From the NCBI GenBank assembly GCA_947493695.1, contig CANLSF010000006.1:62001-126000 (forward strand): a stretch of DNA of 64,000 bases, read 5' to 3'. Shown here in pieces: positions 1 through 7,055 of this stretch; the first letter of the stretch is position 1; each line of letters begins with the position of its first letter. The translations under genes and the position numbers were made by a program. The DNA comes from an uncultured Kiloniellaceae bacterium. GTDB taxonomy: Bacteria; Pseudomonadota; Alphaproteobacteria; Kiloniellales; Kiloniellaceae. The notes beneath the pieces are model-generated. The model did no database searches and had not been told where the DNA came from. It was given only the letters and a program-made list of their open reading frames with translations.

Positions 1-506
1 GTTCGGTGATGGCGGCGGGCCTTTTTGGCCCTGCTCAGATCATCTTCGTGGGCCGGCACGACGGCCGTCTGGACTTCGGTCACCAAAAGGCCGGTGCAAC
101 ACACAGCGTCAATGGCAAGACCACCGACCCGGTCGAATACGTGAAAGAGCTGACCGATGGCCGGGGGGCGAACTCCATCATCGATACCATCGGCAATCAG
201 ACCTCGATCAAGCAGTCCCTCGATATGGCACAGGCTGGCGCCTCGATCAGCGTGCTGGGATTTGGCCATCTTTTTGCGCCTGTGGACGCCCCCTACTCCG
301 AGGCGCTGTTCCGGAATCTCACCATCCATACCGGCATTGTCAATGTGGCTGCCTACATGAAGACGCTTCTGCCGCTGGTCGAAAGCGGGCGCATCGATCC
401 CAGTGTGATCTTCACCGATACACTCCCGCTCGCAGACGCCCAAAAAGGCTACGATCTGATGCGCAGCCGCTCGGCTGGCTCCATCAAGGTCGCTCTGCAA
501 GCTTGA
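1..506 (+). CDS. Zinc-type alcohol dehydrogenase family protein, C-terminal part (5' end outside window)
   Basis: The reading frame is open to the left edge, so this is the C-terminal 167 or so residues of a longer protein. What is visible is the second half of a medium-chain dehydrogenase/reductase: a Rossmann-type stretch with an Asp-Thr-Ile-Gly turn (IIDTIGNQ), a glycine-rich strand (GASISVLGFG) and the usual C-terminal element ending DLMRSRSAGSIKVAL, where zinc-dependent alcohol dehydrogenases close the coenzyme domain. The catalytic zinc ligands would lie upstream and cannot be checked. Family members oxidise or reduce alcohols and aldehydes with NAD(P). It is followed by about 350 bp without a gene, so it is probably the last gene of its unit. 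Substrate unknown. Confidence 0.75.
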   Translation, partial: SVMAAGLFGPAQIIFVGRHDGRLDFGHQKAGATHSVNGKTTDPVEYVKELTDGRGANSIIDTIGNQTSIKQSLDMAQAGASISVLGFGHLFAPVDAPYSEALFRNLTIHTGIVNVAAYMKTLLPLVESGRIDPSVIFTDTLPLADAQKGYDLMRSRSAGSIKVALQA

Positions 507-859
507 TGTGAAACGCCAACCGCTCTGTTTCGCAGTATGACCGCCATCCCCATGTCCGACTCTGCGGGGGTGGCGGCCCATTCCAGGTGATCTGGGTCCT
601 GCCGGTGCCATGCAACAGCCCCGCGCATTGATGCCGCCGTACCTTCGCCAGAATTGACGTGGCGCAGCGTGAAACGATCGACCAGAACGCATGTAAGTCA
701 TGCTGTTGAGACACCTGTAGGCCAGATGAAGCTATAGTCTGTGTTAGCTGACGGATCTTTCCTATCACTAGGAGCATAAAGGTCTATCGGAAAGCGTAAC
801 CAAACCGCGACGACCAAAACCGATTGGCAAGTCGCAAGCAAACGAGAGGGAAATTTTAT
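507..859. other. Intergenic stretch, nothing recognised
   Basis: No convincing reading frame, RNA gene or strong terminator was seen. The promoter of the tautomerase gene should lie at its right end. Confidence 0.5.
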
Positions 860-1240
860 ATGCCGTTCACCCGCATTTCGCTCAAAAAAGGCAAGTCGCC
901 GAAGTATCGGCGCGCTTTGATGGAACAGGTTTATCTTGCGATGCGAGAGACCATCGAAATCCCCGAGAATGATCGCTTCGCAACGATAACGGAGCTCGAA
1001 TCCGAAAACTTCAACAATAGCGGAGACTATGCAGGTATCGACCGCTCCGAGGATGTCGTGTTCATAGAAATAACCCTGAACGCCGGTCGGACGACCGAAA
1101 AGAAGAAGGCTCTCTATGCGGAGATCGCAAAACGCCTTACGGCTGACCCGGGTGTTCGGCCCGAGGATGTCGTTATCAGCCTTCTTGAAGTCTCGAAGGA
1201 AAATTGGTCACTCGGCAATGGCGTAGCACAGTACGCATAG
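860..1240 (+). CDS. Tautomerase-superfamily protein (4-oxalocrotonate tautomerase-like)
   Basis: The start is set at the ATG giving MPFTRISLKKGKSP, because tautomerases use Pro-1, freed by removal of Met, as catalytic base; an in-frame ATG 36 bp upstream would bury it. A GAGAGGGA ribosome site sits about 10 bp before this start. The product is 126 residues, longer than the 62-residue 4-OT monomer and in the range of two-repeat or cis-CaaD/MSAD-like tautomerases. The tail (VVISLLEVSKENWSLGNG) matches the late strand plus 'NWSFG' signature typical of the longer members. Known members catalyse keto-enol tautomerisation or dehalogenation of small acids. It precedes a TetR gene and an oxidative-defence cluster. 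Substrate unknown. Confidence 0.8.
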   Translation: MPFTRISLKKGKSPKYRRALMEQVYLAMRETIEIPENDRFATITELESENFNNSGDYAGIDRSEDVVFIEITLNAGRTTEKKKALYAEIAKRLTADPGVRPEDVVISLLEVSKENWSLGNGVAQYA

Positions 1241-1541
1241 ACGGGTAGCGGCATCTTCGAACCTCCCAAATTGCAACTGAAATTGACGATTGGAAGCCAA
1301 TTGAGTTTGCGGGCATCTATCTGGCCTCTCAGTGCAACATCGTCTGTTCGAAGTTGAGGGATCTTCGGCTCCGGTATCGCGTTGGACCTTGTGTGATTCC
1401 GTCTCTAAAATGCGCCGCACACTATGCGCCGAATTTCAGAAACATCACACGAGTGGAGTGAGGGGGTTGCTGCAGCAAAAAGAGCTTGCAGGAACAGAAA
1501 TCTTGTCTATCTACATACATATAGGTAAGAGCGAGCCCGAA
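1241..1541. other. Intergenic stretch with TetR operator near its right end
   Basis: An open frame runs through the right half in phase with the TetR gene, but it has no family resemblance before the ATG at 1542. The only feature recognised is the imperfect palindrome at 1508-1527. Confidence 0.5.
1508..1527. promoter_or_regulatory. Candidate TetR-family operator, autoregulatory copy
   Basis: TATCTAC-N6-ATAGGTA, 15 bp before the TetR start. It matches the perfect site at 2092-2111 in the right half-site (7/7) and in 5/7 positions of the left, with the same 6-bp spacer. Confidence 0.55.
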
Positions 1542-2075
1542 ATGACTGACACGAGAACGAAAATCCTGGATTTTGCGGAGCACCTGACTCAGACCAGAGG
1601 CTTCAATGGTTTCAGCTATATCGATCTTGGCGAGGAGATCGGCATCAAGACCGCGAGTGTGCACTACTACTTCAAGGTCAAAGACGATCTTGCCGCCGCG
1701 TTGGTCGAGCGCGTCCAGATCAACCATGCAGCGGGCTTTCGCGAGATCGAGGCAGGGACGAGCTGTCCCCGGAGACGTCTGGAAGCCGTAGTCACCTATT
1801 TTCAGGGCTATGTAAAAGAGGAGAAATTCTGCCTTTGCGGCATGATGGCGGCGGAGCTGCAATCTGTGAGCCCACGCGTCGCCAGGCTGGTGGAGGCCTA
1901 TTTTAGCGCTTTCCAAGCCTGGCTTACACAGCAGTTCAAGGAGGCAGGTCACAAAGACGCCAAGCTTCAGGCACTCAGGTTCCTCAGTACTTTGGAAGGA
2001 TCCGTCCTGCTCGCGCGCTTGAGTCGTGATCCCAAGATTGTTCACGACGCCTTGAAAGGCTTCCTGAAGGTTTGA
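1542..2075 (+). CDS. TetR/AcrR-family transcriptional regulator
   Basis: A 177-residue protein with an N-terminal TetR helix-turn-helix: TRTKILDFAEHLTQTRGF, then a recognition region IGIKTASVHYYFKVKDDLA, close to the classic 'vs...lYyHFksKedLl' pattern. The C-terminal ligand domain contains a CLCGMMAAE segment typical of YxaF/LmrA-type TetR proteins, which often sense small electrophiles or drugs. The start at 1542 is preferred because the HTH begins about 4 residues later, while 70 residues of in-frame upstream sequence look non-coding. Palindromes of matching design sit just before this gene and between it and the next gene. It therefore probably represses itself and the downstream 2131-3276 pair. 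Ligand unknown. Confidence 0.85.
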   Translation: MTDTRTKILDFAEHLTQTRGFNGFSYIDLGEEIGIKTASVHYYFKVKDDLAAALVERVQINHAAGFREIEAGTSCPRRRLEAVVTYFQGYVKEEKFCLCGMMAAELQSVSPRVARLVEAYFSAFQAWLTQQFKEAGHKDAKLQALRFLSTLEGSVLLARLSRDPKIVHDALKGFLKV

Positions 2076-2091
2076 TTATTTTTCACTAAAA

Positions 2092-2111
2092 TACCTATTT
2101 ATATATAGGTA
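2092..2111. promoter_or_regulatory. Candidate TetR-family operator before the 2131 gene
   Basis: Perfect inverted repeat TACCTAT-N6-ATAGGTA, 17 bp after the TetR stop and 19 bp before the next start. An imperfect copy precedes the TetR gene itself. The AT-rich centre could overlap a promoter -10. Confidence 0.65.
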
Positions 2112-2130
2112 AGTTCACAAGGAAATAACC

Positions 2131-2682
2131 ATGAAGAGACTCGTTCTCCCGACGACGGGCGTCACCACAACGGTCGCCGCGGCAGCGATTGCCACACTGG
2201 CGGTCGCCGCAATGATCGTGTTCCCGACACCCCCCACTCACGCCCAAACCCAAACAGAGAAGACCGAAACCATGACAAAGACTGAAATCTCGAAAGAAAC
2301 AGCAGCTGACGAAGCCCGCAGCTTTAGCGACTATCAGGCGGTGGTTGAGGCTCTGCAGCCCTACATCGAAAGCGCAAAAACCGGAGACGGAAAGCAAACC
2401 CGGACCGCGTTCTACGATCACGCCCATATTGTCGGCTCGATCAACGGCGCGTTCGATAATTCCGATTTGGATGCCTTTGCGGCGGGTGTGAGTTCCATCG
2501 GCCCCTCGCCCGATGTGAAGCATCACATCGCCTGGATCGACATCTCCGGACCTGCGGCCGCGGCAAAGGTCGAATTCATCAACTGGGCCGGCTTCCGCTT
2601 CACGGACTTCTTTGTCCTCTACAAGCATGACGGCCAGTGGAAGATCAGCGGCAAAGTCTACGACTCCCACGCAAACAATTAA
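2131..2682 (+). CDS. Exported NTF2-like protein, putative lumazine-binding family
   Basis: 183 residues. Residues 1-39 form a signal peptide: MKRL, a long Ala/Val-rich hydrophobic run and a THAQ cleavage site. The mature part (from about residue 62, FSDYQAVVEALQPYIESAK) matches the small NTF2-like fold of the 'putative lumazine-binding' family (Lumazine_bd_2 type), with FYDHAHIVGSINGAF near the pocket and a C-terminal strand pair FTDFFVLYKHDGQWKISGKVY. Members have no firmly known reaction; many sit beside oxidoreductases. The AAGGAAA site fits the start. The TetR operator directly upstream suggests inducible expression, and the next gene (CMD family) follows 27 bp on, probably in the same transcript. 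It likely acts in the periplasm. Confidence 0.7.
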   Translation: MKRLVLPTTGVTTTVAAAAIATLAVAAMIVFPTPPTHAQTQTEKTETMTKTEISKETAADEARSFSDYQAVVEALQPYIESAKTGDGKQTRTAFYDHAHIVGSINGAFDNSDLDAFAAGVSSIGPSPDVKHHIAWIDISGPAAAAKVEFINWAGFRFTDFFVLYKHDGQWKISGKVYDSHANN

Positions 2683-2709
2683 TCCCCATCCCCGAAGAAA
2701 GACCAGATC

Positions 2710-3276
2710 ATGACTGACTTTACAATCCACACTCAGGAAACGGCGCCCGAAGGCAGCAAGAAAACCTTAGACGCTGCGGTGCAAGCCTATGGCTTCCTCC
2801 CCAACCTGATGGCGACCTTCGCTGAATCGCCCGCAGCCGTTGAAGCTTATGCGGCGCTCTCCGGCATTTTTGACAAAAGCGACTTCACGGCGACGGAACG
2901 TCAGATTGTCCTGATGACCAACAACCGCTTGAACAACTGCACCTACTGCATGGCGGCGCATACGACCATTTCGAAACTGCAGAAGGTCCCGGCGGATGTC
3001 ATCGATGCTTTGCGGGTCGGTACGGCGCTTGCCGATCCCAAGCTGGAAGCCTTGCGCGTCTTTACCGCCAAAGTGGTCGAGCAGCGCGGTTTTGTCGACC
3101 CGGCTGATGTGGAGACCTTCCTGGGCGCGGGCTACAGTAAAGCAAACATCCTGGAAGTGATTCTGGGGACGGGTCTGAAGGTTCTGTCCAACTACACGAA
3201 CCACATTGCCGGAACGCCCGTCGATGGCGTGTTTCAGGCCAATGCCTGGTCCGCGGACAAGACAGTCGCCGCCTGA
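2710..3276 (+). CDS. Carboxymuconolactone decarboxylase / AhpD-like peroxidase-family protein
   Basis: 188 residues with the AhpD core: NNCTYCMAAHT supplies the CxxC...H redox/proton-relay motif, preceded by the helix ERQIVLMTNNRLN and followed by helices that normally trimerise. Length and the N-terminal 'AYGFLPNLMATFAESPAAVEAY' resemble the alkylhydroperoxidase-like branch of the CMD family rather than true lactone decarboxylases. Such proteins reduce peroxides or handle electrophilic carbonyls through the cysteine pair. It lies 27 bp after the lumazine-binding-like gene, in the putative TetR-controlled unit. A second, unrelated-looking CMD protein is at 5213-5689. The natural substrate and electron donor cannot be deduced. 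Confidence 0.85.
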   Translation: MTDFTIHTQETAPEGSKKTLDAAVQAYGFLPNLMATFAESPAAVEAYAALSGIFDKSDFTATERQIVLMTNNRLNNCTYCMAAHTTISKLQKVPADVIDALRVGTALADPKLEALRVFTAKVVEQRGFVDPADVETFLGAGYSKANILEVILGTGLKVLSNYTNHIAGTPVDGVFQANAWSADKTVAA

Positions 3277-3433
3277 CCGGCTTGTTACATGACTCGAAAA
3301 ACCGGCCACCTCTGTCAAGCAACTTACTCAAGCCTGACAGAGGCGCGGTCATGGTGATTACGCGCATGCGAGATCAGCAAATCATGTTGGTAACCCGCAC
3401 CCTCGACCGCGCCTTTCAAACGGAGAATTACTG

Positions 3434-4384
3434 ATGCGTGCCATCGTGGCCGAAGCTTTCGGGAACCCCGAGGTTCTGAAACTTAAAGAAATACCGAAGC
3501 CCGTCCCGGGCGCCGGCGAAGTCCTGGTCAAGGTCGAAGCAGCCTCGGTTAATCCGCTCGACATTCAGACCCGGCGCGGTGACTACGCCGAATATGTCTC
3601 TCAGCCGTTCAGACTGGGCGTTGACGTCTCTGGCACAGTCGAAGCCGTTGGTGACGGCGTCGAAGGCTTCACTACCGGAGACGACGTCTTCTACAGCACC
3701 CGCGTGCTGGAAAACGAAGGCGGATACGCCGAGTACCATACTGAGCAGGCCAAGATCATTGCCAAGAAACCAACCTCACTCTCCTTCGTGGAGGCAGCCT
3801 CAATGCCCATTGCCGCAAGCACGGCTTGGGTGTGTCTTATCGAGCGCGGACGATTGAAAGCGGGCGATAGGGTTCTCATCCTCGGTGGCTCGGGCGGTGT
3901 TGGTTTATTCGCTGTTCAGATCGCCAAACTGACTGGTGCGCATGTTGTTGCGACCTGTCGCAAGGACGCCCAAGGCTTGGTGAAAGAGCTTGGCGCCGAT
4001 ATCACCGTTGACTACAGGGCATCGAATTCTTGGGAGAAGCTGGACCAGCATAACGGTGGCGGGTTTGACGTGATCGTCGATCTGATCGGCGGCAATGCAA
4101 TCGAAGAATCCCTGACGTTACTTGCAAGCGGCGGCCGCGTCGTCAGCATCGTCGATCAGCCCCAGCCACAAAGCCTTTACGCCGGATGGGATGTCAACGC
4201 CGAGATCCATCTCGTCTTCCTGTCACCAAATGCGGATCGCCTAAGTCGTCTCGGTTCATTGGCGGACCGCGGGCTTCTAAAGCCGACGGTTGAGCAGACT
4301 TTGCCTTTGGAACAGGCCGCCGAAGCGCATCGACTGATCGAGGCCGGCGGCAGGACAGGTAAGATCGTCCTTGTGACCTCCTAA
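3434..4384 (+). CDS. NADP-dependent zinc-less MDR oxidoreductase (quinone-reductase-like)
   Basis: 316 residues of the medium-chain dehydrogenase/reductase type. The N-terminal GroES-like domain (MRAIVAEAFGNPEVLKLKEIPKP...) is followed by a nucleotide-binding motif LILGGSGGVGLFAVQIAKL, the AxxGGVG-type fingerprint of zeta-crystallin/quinone oxidoreductases, and CRKDAQ after beta-2. The C-terminus EAHRLIEAGGRTGKIVL is canonical. The zinc ligands of alcohol dehydrogenases are absent, which points to reduction of quinones or enones with NADPH in the cytoplasm. A CGGAGA site fits the start. It lies 157 bp after the CMD gene on the same strand, so it may be a separate transcript, but it belongs functionally to the same detoxification group. 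Confidence 0.85.
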   Translation: MRAIVAEAFGNPEVLKLKEIPKPVPGAGEVLVKVEAASVNPLDIQTRRGDYAEYVSQPFRLGVDVSGTVEAVGDGVEGFTTGDDVFYSTRVLENEGGYAEYHTEQAKIIAKKPTSLSFVEAASMPIAASTAWVCLIERGRLKAGDRVLILGGSGGVGLFAVQIAKLTGAHVVATCRKDAQGLVKELGADITVDYRASNSWEKLDQHNGGGFDVIVDLIGGNAIEESLTLLASGGRVVSIVDQPQPQSLYAGWDVNAEIHLVFLSPNADRLSRLGSLADRGLLKPTVEQTLPLEQAAEAHRLIEAGGRTGKIVLVTS

Positions 4385-4531
4385 CACGAATCAAGATCAA
4401 ATCGAGTCACTGTAAGGCCTGGATCGGGTCTCGATTTATGCATCTCAGACAAATTGCAGATCACTTCTGACGCCGTTAAGGATTTAACCCCGAACATTCG
4501 CCGCACCAACAGAAATGAAAGATGAATTTAC

Positions 4532-4957
4532 ATGCCGATCTCAAGTACAATTGCGCCCAATCGAATACTCTTCTCCATGCTCCGCGTGAGCGACCTCGAC
4601 ACCTCGATTGCGTTCTATCGCGACATGTTGGGAATGTCGGAACTCAAGCGTGAAACTTTTCCAGACGCAAAATTTACTGCGGTGTTCATGGGATATGGGG
4701 ACCTGACCAAAGATGCCGTGCTGGAGTTGACTCACAATTGGGAGAACGAAGGCTATGAACAGGGTACGGCCTTTGGAAACATCTCTCTCGCGGTAGATGA
4801 CGTCTATGCGCTGGAATCATTCCTGCAGCAACAGGGCGTCAAGATTTTACGCCCTGCAGGCGAGCTGCAGATCGTACCCTCCGAAACCGGAAAGAAATAC
4901 ACACTGGCCCATATTGCCGACCCGGATGGCTATCGAATTGAACTTATACAAAATTAA
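4532..4957 (+). CDS. Glyoxalase-I-like VOC protein lacking two of four metal ligands
   Basis: 141 residues, end to end similar to bacterial lactoylglutathione lyase GloA: SMLRVSDLDTSIAFYRDMLGM, AVLELTHNW, an 'FGNISLAVDDV' strand and DPDGYRIELIQ. In GloA the metal is held by His-5, Glu-56, His-74 and Glu-122. Here the two Glu equivalents are kept (E65, E137), but the first His is Phe (F14, in RILFSMLR) and the second is Asn (N83, in FGNISLAV). The fold is therefore a vicinal-oxygen-chelate protein with a glyoxalase ancestry, but normal Ni/Zn-dependent glyoxalase activity is unlikely unless the metal site has been rebuilt. It could bind a ligand, act in another reaction, or be decaying. No gene symbol is given for that reason. 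Confidence 0.75.
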   Translation: MPISSTIAPNRILFSMLRVSDLDTSIAFYRDMLGMSELKRETFPDAKFTAVFMGYGDLTKDAVLELTHNWENEGYEQGTAFGNISLAVDDVYALESFLQQQGVKILRPAGELQIVPSETGKKYTLAHIADPDGYRIELIQN

Positions 4958-5015
4958 ACTTCAAAAAATACTATGCCTCTGCGCCGCGGCTGCTGAAGTT
5001 AGGGTTAGAGAAGTT

Positions 5016-5038
5016 GGGGTCAGGTCTTAGTTTTTGCA
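5016..5038 (+). repeat. Dispersed 23-bp repeat, copy 1 (GGGGTCAGGTCTTA...TTTTGCA)
   Basis: 21 of 23 positions are shared with 13353-13375. The string resembles sequences commonly seen around REP/RAYT-type elements, but no transposase is present here. Direct repeat in an intergenic region. Confidence 0.5.
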
Positions 5039-5145
5039 TCAGCGAAACCCTCAAGTGAATCCTGGTGCACTTAACCCAAAGACAAACACACCGAGGTAAA
5101 CCTGCCCCTTGAGCTCTCATTCAGAGTTCAGGTCCACACCCATCA

Positions 5146-5166
5146 CGGATATTTATTATCCATGAT
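5146..5166. promoter_or_regulatory. Orphan copy of the Rrf2-type operator
   Basis: On the opposite strand this 21-mer is identical to 6987-7007 except for the three central bases. It lies about 50 bp beyond the 3' end of the neighbouring minus-strand gene, with no obvious gene to control except a 12-codon reading frame starting at 5162. Confidence 0.55.
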
Positions 5167-5212
5167 GGGTGAAAAAAAACGTCTCAAGGGACTCTGCTAA
5201 CGGACAGACGCA

Positions 5213-5689
5213 TCAAACCGAACCGGCCATATCGAGGGTGACCTGATCGATCGGATGCTGCGAGCGGAATCCGACGGCCATGCGGTTCCAGAGATTGATG
5301 GTGCCCACCGCAACCGTCAACTTGGTGATCTCCTCTTGCGAGAAATGCAGGCGCATCGCTTCGTAATCAGCATCCGGTGCGCCTGTGGCGCTGATATTGG
5401 TCAAAGAGTCAGTCCATCCGAGCACCGCCCGTTCACGATCGTCATAGAGCCGGGACTCCCGCCAGACGCAAATCAGTGCAATCCATTGATCGCTCATTCC
5501 GTCCTTGCGCGCTTCCTTGACATGCATGTCCACACAAAAGGCGCATCCGTTGATTTGCGAAGCACGGATTTTCACGAGATGCAGCAACCGGGCCTCCAGT
5601 CCGGCATCCTTCGCGACGTACTGTTCCAGGGCCCAGACCGCCTGAAAAGCCTCTGGAGAAACCGTCATATAGTCGATGCGTGTCTTCAT
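5213..5689 (-). CDS. Carboxymuconolactone decarboxylase / AhpD-like protein
   Basis: 158 residues. The motif GCAFCVDMHVKEARK gives the CxxC...H catalytic triad of AhpD-type proteins, and the flanking 'LVKIRASQINGCAFC' and 'REAVLGWTDSLT'-like helices (here RERAVLGWTDSLTNI) are standard for the peroxidase-related subgroup. Such proteins are disulfide reductases or alkylhydroperoxidases. The AAGGA site 9 bp upstream fits the start. The gene begins 18 bp after the stop of an Rrf2 regulator on the same strand, so the two are almost certainly cotranscribed from the promoter at about 6250, under the GGATAA-N3-TTATCC-type operator. That context suggests it protects against whatever redox or nitrosative signal the regulator senses. 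Confidence 0.85.
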   Translation of the reverse strand: MKTRIDYMTVSPEAFQAVWALEQYVAKDAGLEARLLHLVKIRASQINGCAFCVDMHVKEARKDGMSDQWIALICVWRESRLYDDRERAVLGWTDSLTNISATGAPDADYEAMRLHFSQEEITKLTVAVGTINLWNRMAVGFRSQHPIDQVTLDMAGSV

Positions 5690-5707
5690 CGCGTTGTCCT
5701 TTCCGCG

Positions 5708-6214
5708 TTATGATTTACTGCTGAGCTGACGCATATTCAGATCGAAGAATGCGCAGCTTCGTTTCGCCAGAGATCCGTCATCGTCGTTTTTGACTTCGGC
5801 AATCAGCTGGGCGACCGTCACCGCACGCAGTGCCTGGCGGTAAGCCTGCTCGGCGCGCAGCATGGCGGCATTGATCTGACAAGGCGCCTTGTAATAGCGC
5901 TTTGCCAGCGGCTTGGGACCGTTCCGGCGGATCTCCTTGCACCTGAAGGCAGGTTCCGGGCCTTCTACGGCCAGGACGATGTCCAGCAGGCTTATCTCCT
6001 CGGCGCTCTTCGCAAGCTGATAGCCACCGCTGGGACCTGACACCGCATTGACGATGCCCGCACCGGAAAGAGCCTGCAGGTGCTTTAAGAGATAGCTTGT
6101 CGAGACCCCGTGAAATTCGGCCAATGCCGCCGCGGACAGCAATCCCTCCGCAGGCAATGTCGCCATGAGCGTAACGCTGTGTATCGCCTGCTCCACCCCA
6201 TCGCCGAGTTTCAT
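5708..6214 (-). CDS. Rrf2-family transcriptional regulator
   Basis: 168 residues. The N-terminal winged helix (GLLSAAALAEFHGVSTSYLLKHLQAL followed by GIVNAVSGPSGGYQLAK) is diagnostic of Rrf2 proteins, with the 'G..GGY.LA' wing intact. IscR- and NsrR-type members hold an Fe-S cluster with three closely spaced cysteines. Here the cysteines are more scattered (FRCKEI, APCQIN about 20 residues later, RSCAFF near the end), so a classical IscR cluster is not evident, although thiol or other cluster sensing remains possible. A near-palindromic site lies 38-61 bp upstream and recurs before the flavodoxin-like gene, which supports autoregulation and a small local regulon. The start is fixed by AAGGAG 8-13 bp upstream. 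Confidence 0.88.
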   Translation of the reverse strand: MKLGDGVEQAIHSVTLMATLPAEGLLSAAALAEFHGVSTSYLLKHLQALSGAGIVNAVSGPSGGYQLAKSAEEISLLDIVLAVEGPEPAFRCKEIRRNGPKPLAKRYYKAPCQINAAMLRAEQAYRQALRAVTVAQLIAEVKNDDDGSLAKRSCAFFDLNMRQLSSKS

Positions 6215-6251
6215 CTCTCAATCTCCTTCAAGCCTCTGAAATCCGCTATAA

Positions 6252-6275
6252 TAGATATTTTTTATCCAGAATAGG
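6252..6275. promoter_or_regulatory. Candidate Rrf2 operator, autoregulatory copy
   Basis: AGATAT-TTT-TTATCC core, followed by CAGAATAGG. It agrees with the site at 5146-5166 in 16 of 24 or more aligned positions, including the whole TTATCCA half, and lies just upstream of the Rrf2 start. Confidence 0.55.
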
Positions 6276-6315
6276 AGCAAAAGCAAATCGGATTTCCACC
6301 TGAAACCGGCCTCTT

Positions 6316-6894
6316 CTATCTGTTCCAGCGCTGCGTCGCCTCGGCCACACGCACCCCCAGCAGGCGGCCTGTCTCCAGCTCAGCGCTGTTGGGGGATTCG
6401 GTGGGATCGTGATCGTTAAAGGACTGCGTGCCGACCCCCGTGTAATGACCGGTTCGGTTGATCGCCGTGTCATAGTCGTGGGAGGTCAGGCTGTAGCCGG
6501 GCTTGAAGGCGGGCGAGACCCAGTTCATGCCGTGCTGACAGGCCAGGACCATGAACTGGTTGAGGGTCGCCGCCTTATCCCCGGAAGGTGTTCCCGAATT
6601 GGTAAAGCCCGCCGCCAGTTTATCCTTCCAGCCATGCTCCTTGTAGACCCTGGAAGAGGCATCGGCGAAGGCTTTAAAGCTCGCAGAGGCCGCCCCCATA
6701 TAGGTTGCCGAACCGAAGACAATGGCATCGGCGGCGGCGAGCGTTTCCCAGGGCCCGGCGTCCGGCTGGTGCAGGTCGTCCGTATTGTGCAGCGATGAGA
6801 GCGCACCCCCATCGCTCGCGCCCCTGGCGACGGACTGCGCCAGGCGCTCCGTATGCCCGAATCCGGAATGATAAACGATCGCGACCTTCACCAT
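6316..6894 (-). CDS. Flavodoxin-family NAD(P)H:quinone-oxidoreductase-like protein (WrbA-like)
   Basis: 192 residues from the ATG giving MVKVAIVYHSGFGHTERLAQSVARGA, the flavodoxin phosphate-binding loop. AAGGAGAG lies directly before this ATG, so a start 48 bp further upstream is rejected. ADAIVFGSATYMGAASASFKAFAD and the ...AAGFTNSGTPSGDKAATL stretch match the FMN isoalloxazine loops of WrbA/NADPH-dependent FMN reductase relatives. These reduce quinones by two electrons and limit redox cycling, in the cytoplasm. An almost perfect copy of the local Rrf2 operator lies about 95-113 bp upstream, with arms GGATAA/TTATCC, so the gene is probably in the same regulon as the Rrf2-AhpD-like pair 100 bp downstream. 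Confidence 0.82.
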   Translation of the reverse strand: MVKVAIVYHSGFGHTERLAQSVARGASDGGALSSLHNTDDLHQPDAGPWETLAAADAIVFGSATYMGAASASFKAFADASSRVYKEHGWKDKLAAGFTNSGTPSGDKAATLNQFMVLACQHGMNWVSPAFKPGYSLTSHDYDTAINRTGHYTGVGTQSFNDHDPTESPNSAELETGRLLGVRVAEATQRWNR

Positions 6895-6986
6895 CTGCCC
6901 TCTCCTTTCCCATAAGAGATCCAAGAATGTTCCCAGCGGCACAGGCGTAAAAACATCCTCAGCACCCTGAAAACGAAACCAGCATT

Positions 6987-7007
6987 ATCATGGATAATTT
7001 TTATCCG
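6987..7007. promoter_or_regulatory. Candidate Rrf2 operator before the flavodoxin-like gene
   Basis: Contains the perfect inverted repeat GGATAA-TTT-TTATCC. The site recurs at 5146-5166 in inverted orientation and, more weakly, at 6252-6275. Confidence 0.65.
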
Positions 7008-7055
7008 CAATAAGGAAAAACGAACCAATACCCCATACCCCGTTCTGAAGGCAGA

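Noticed and set aside
4532-4957. Naming the gene gloA
   Set aside because: Two of four metal ligands are substituted, so the activity cannot be assumed.
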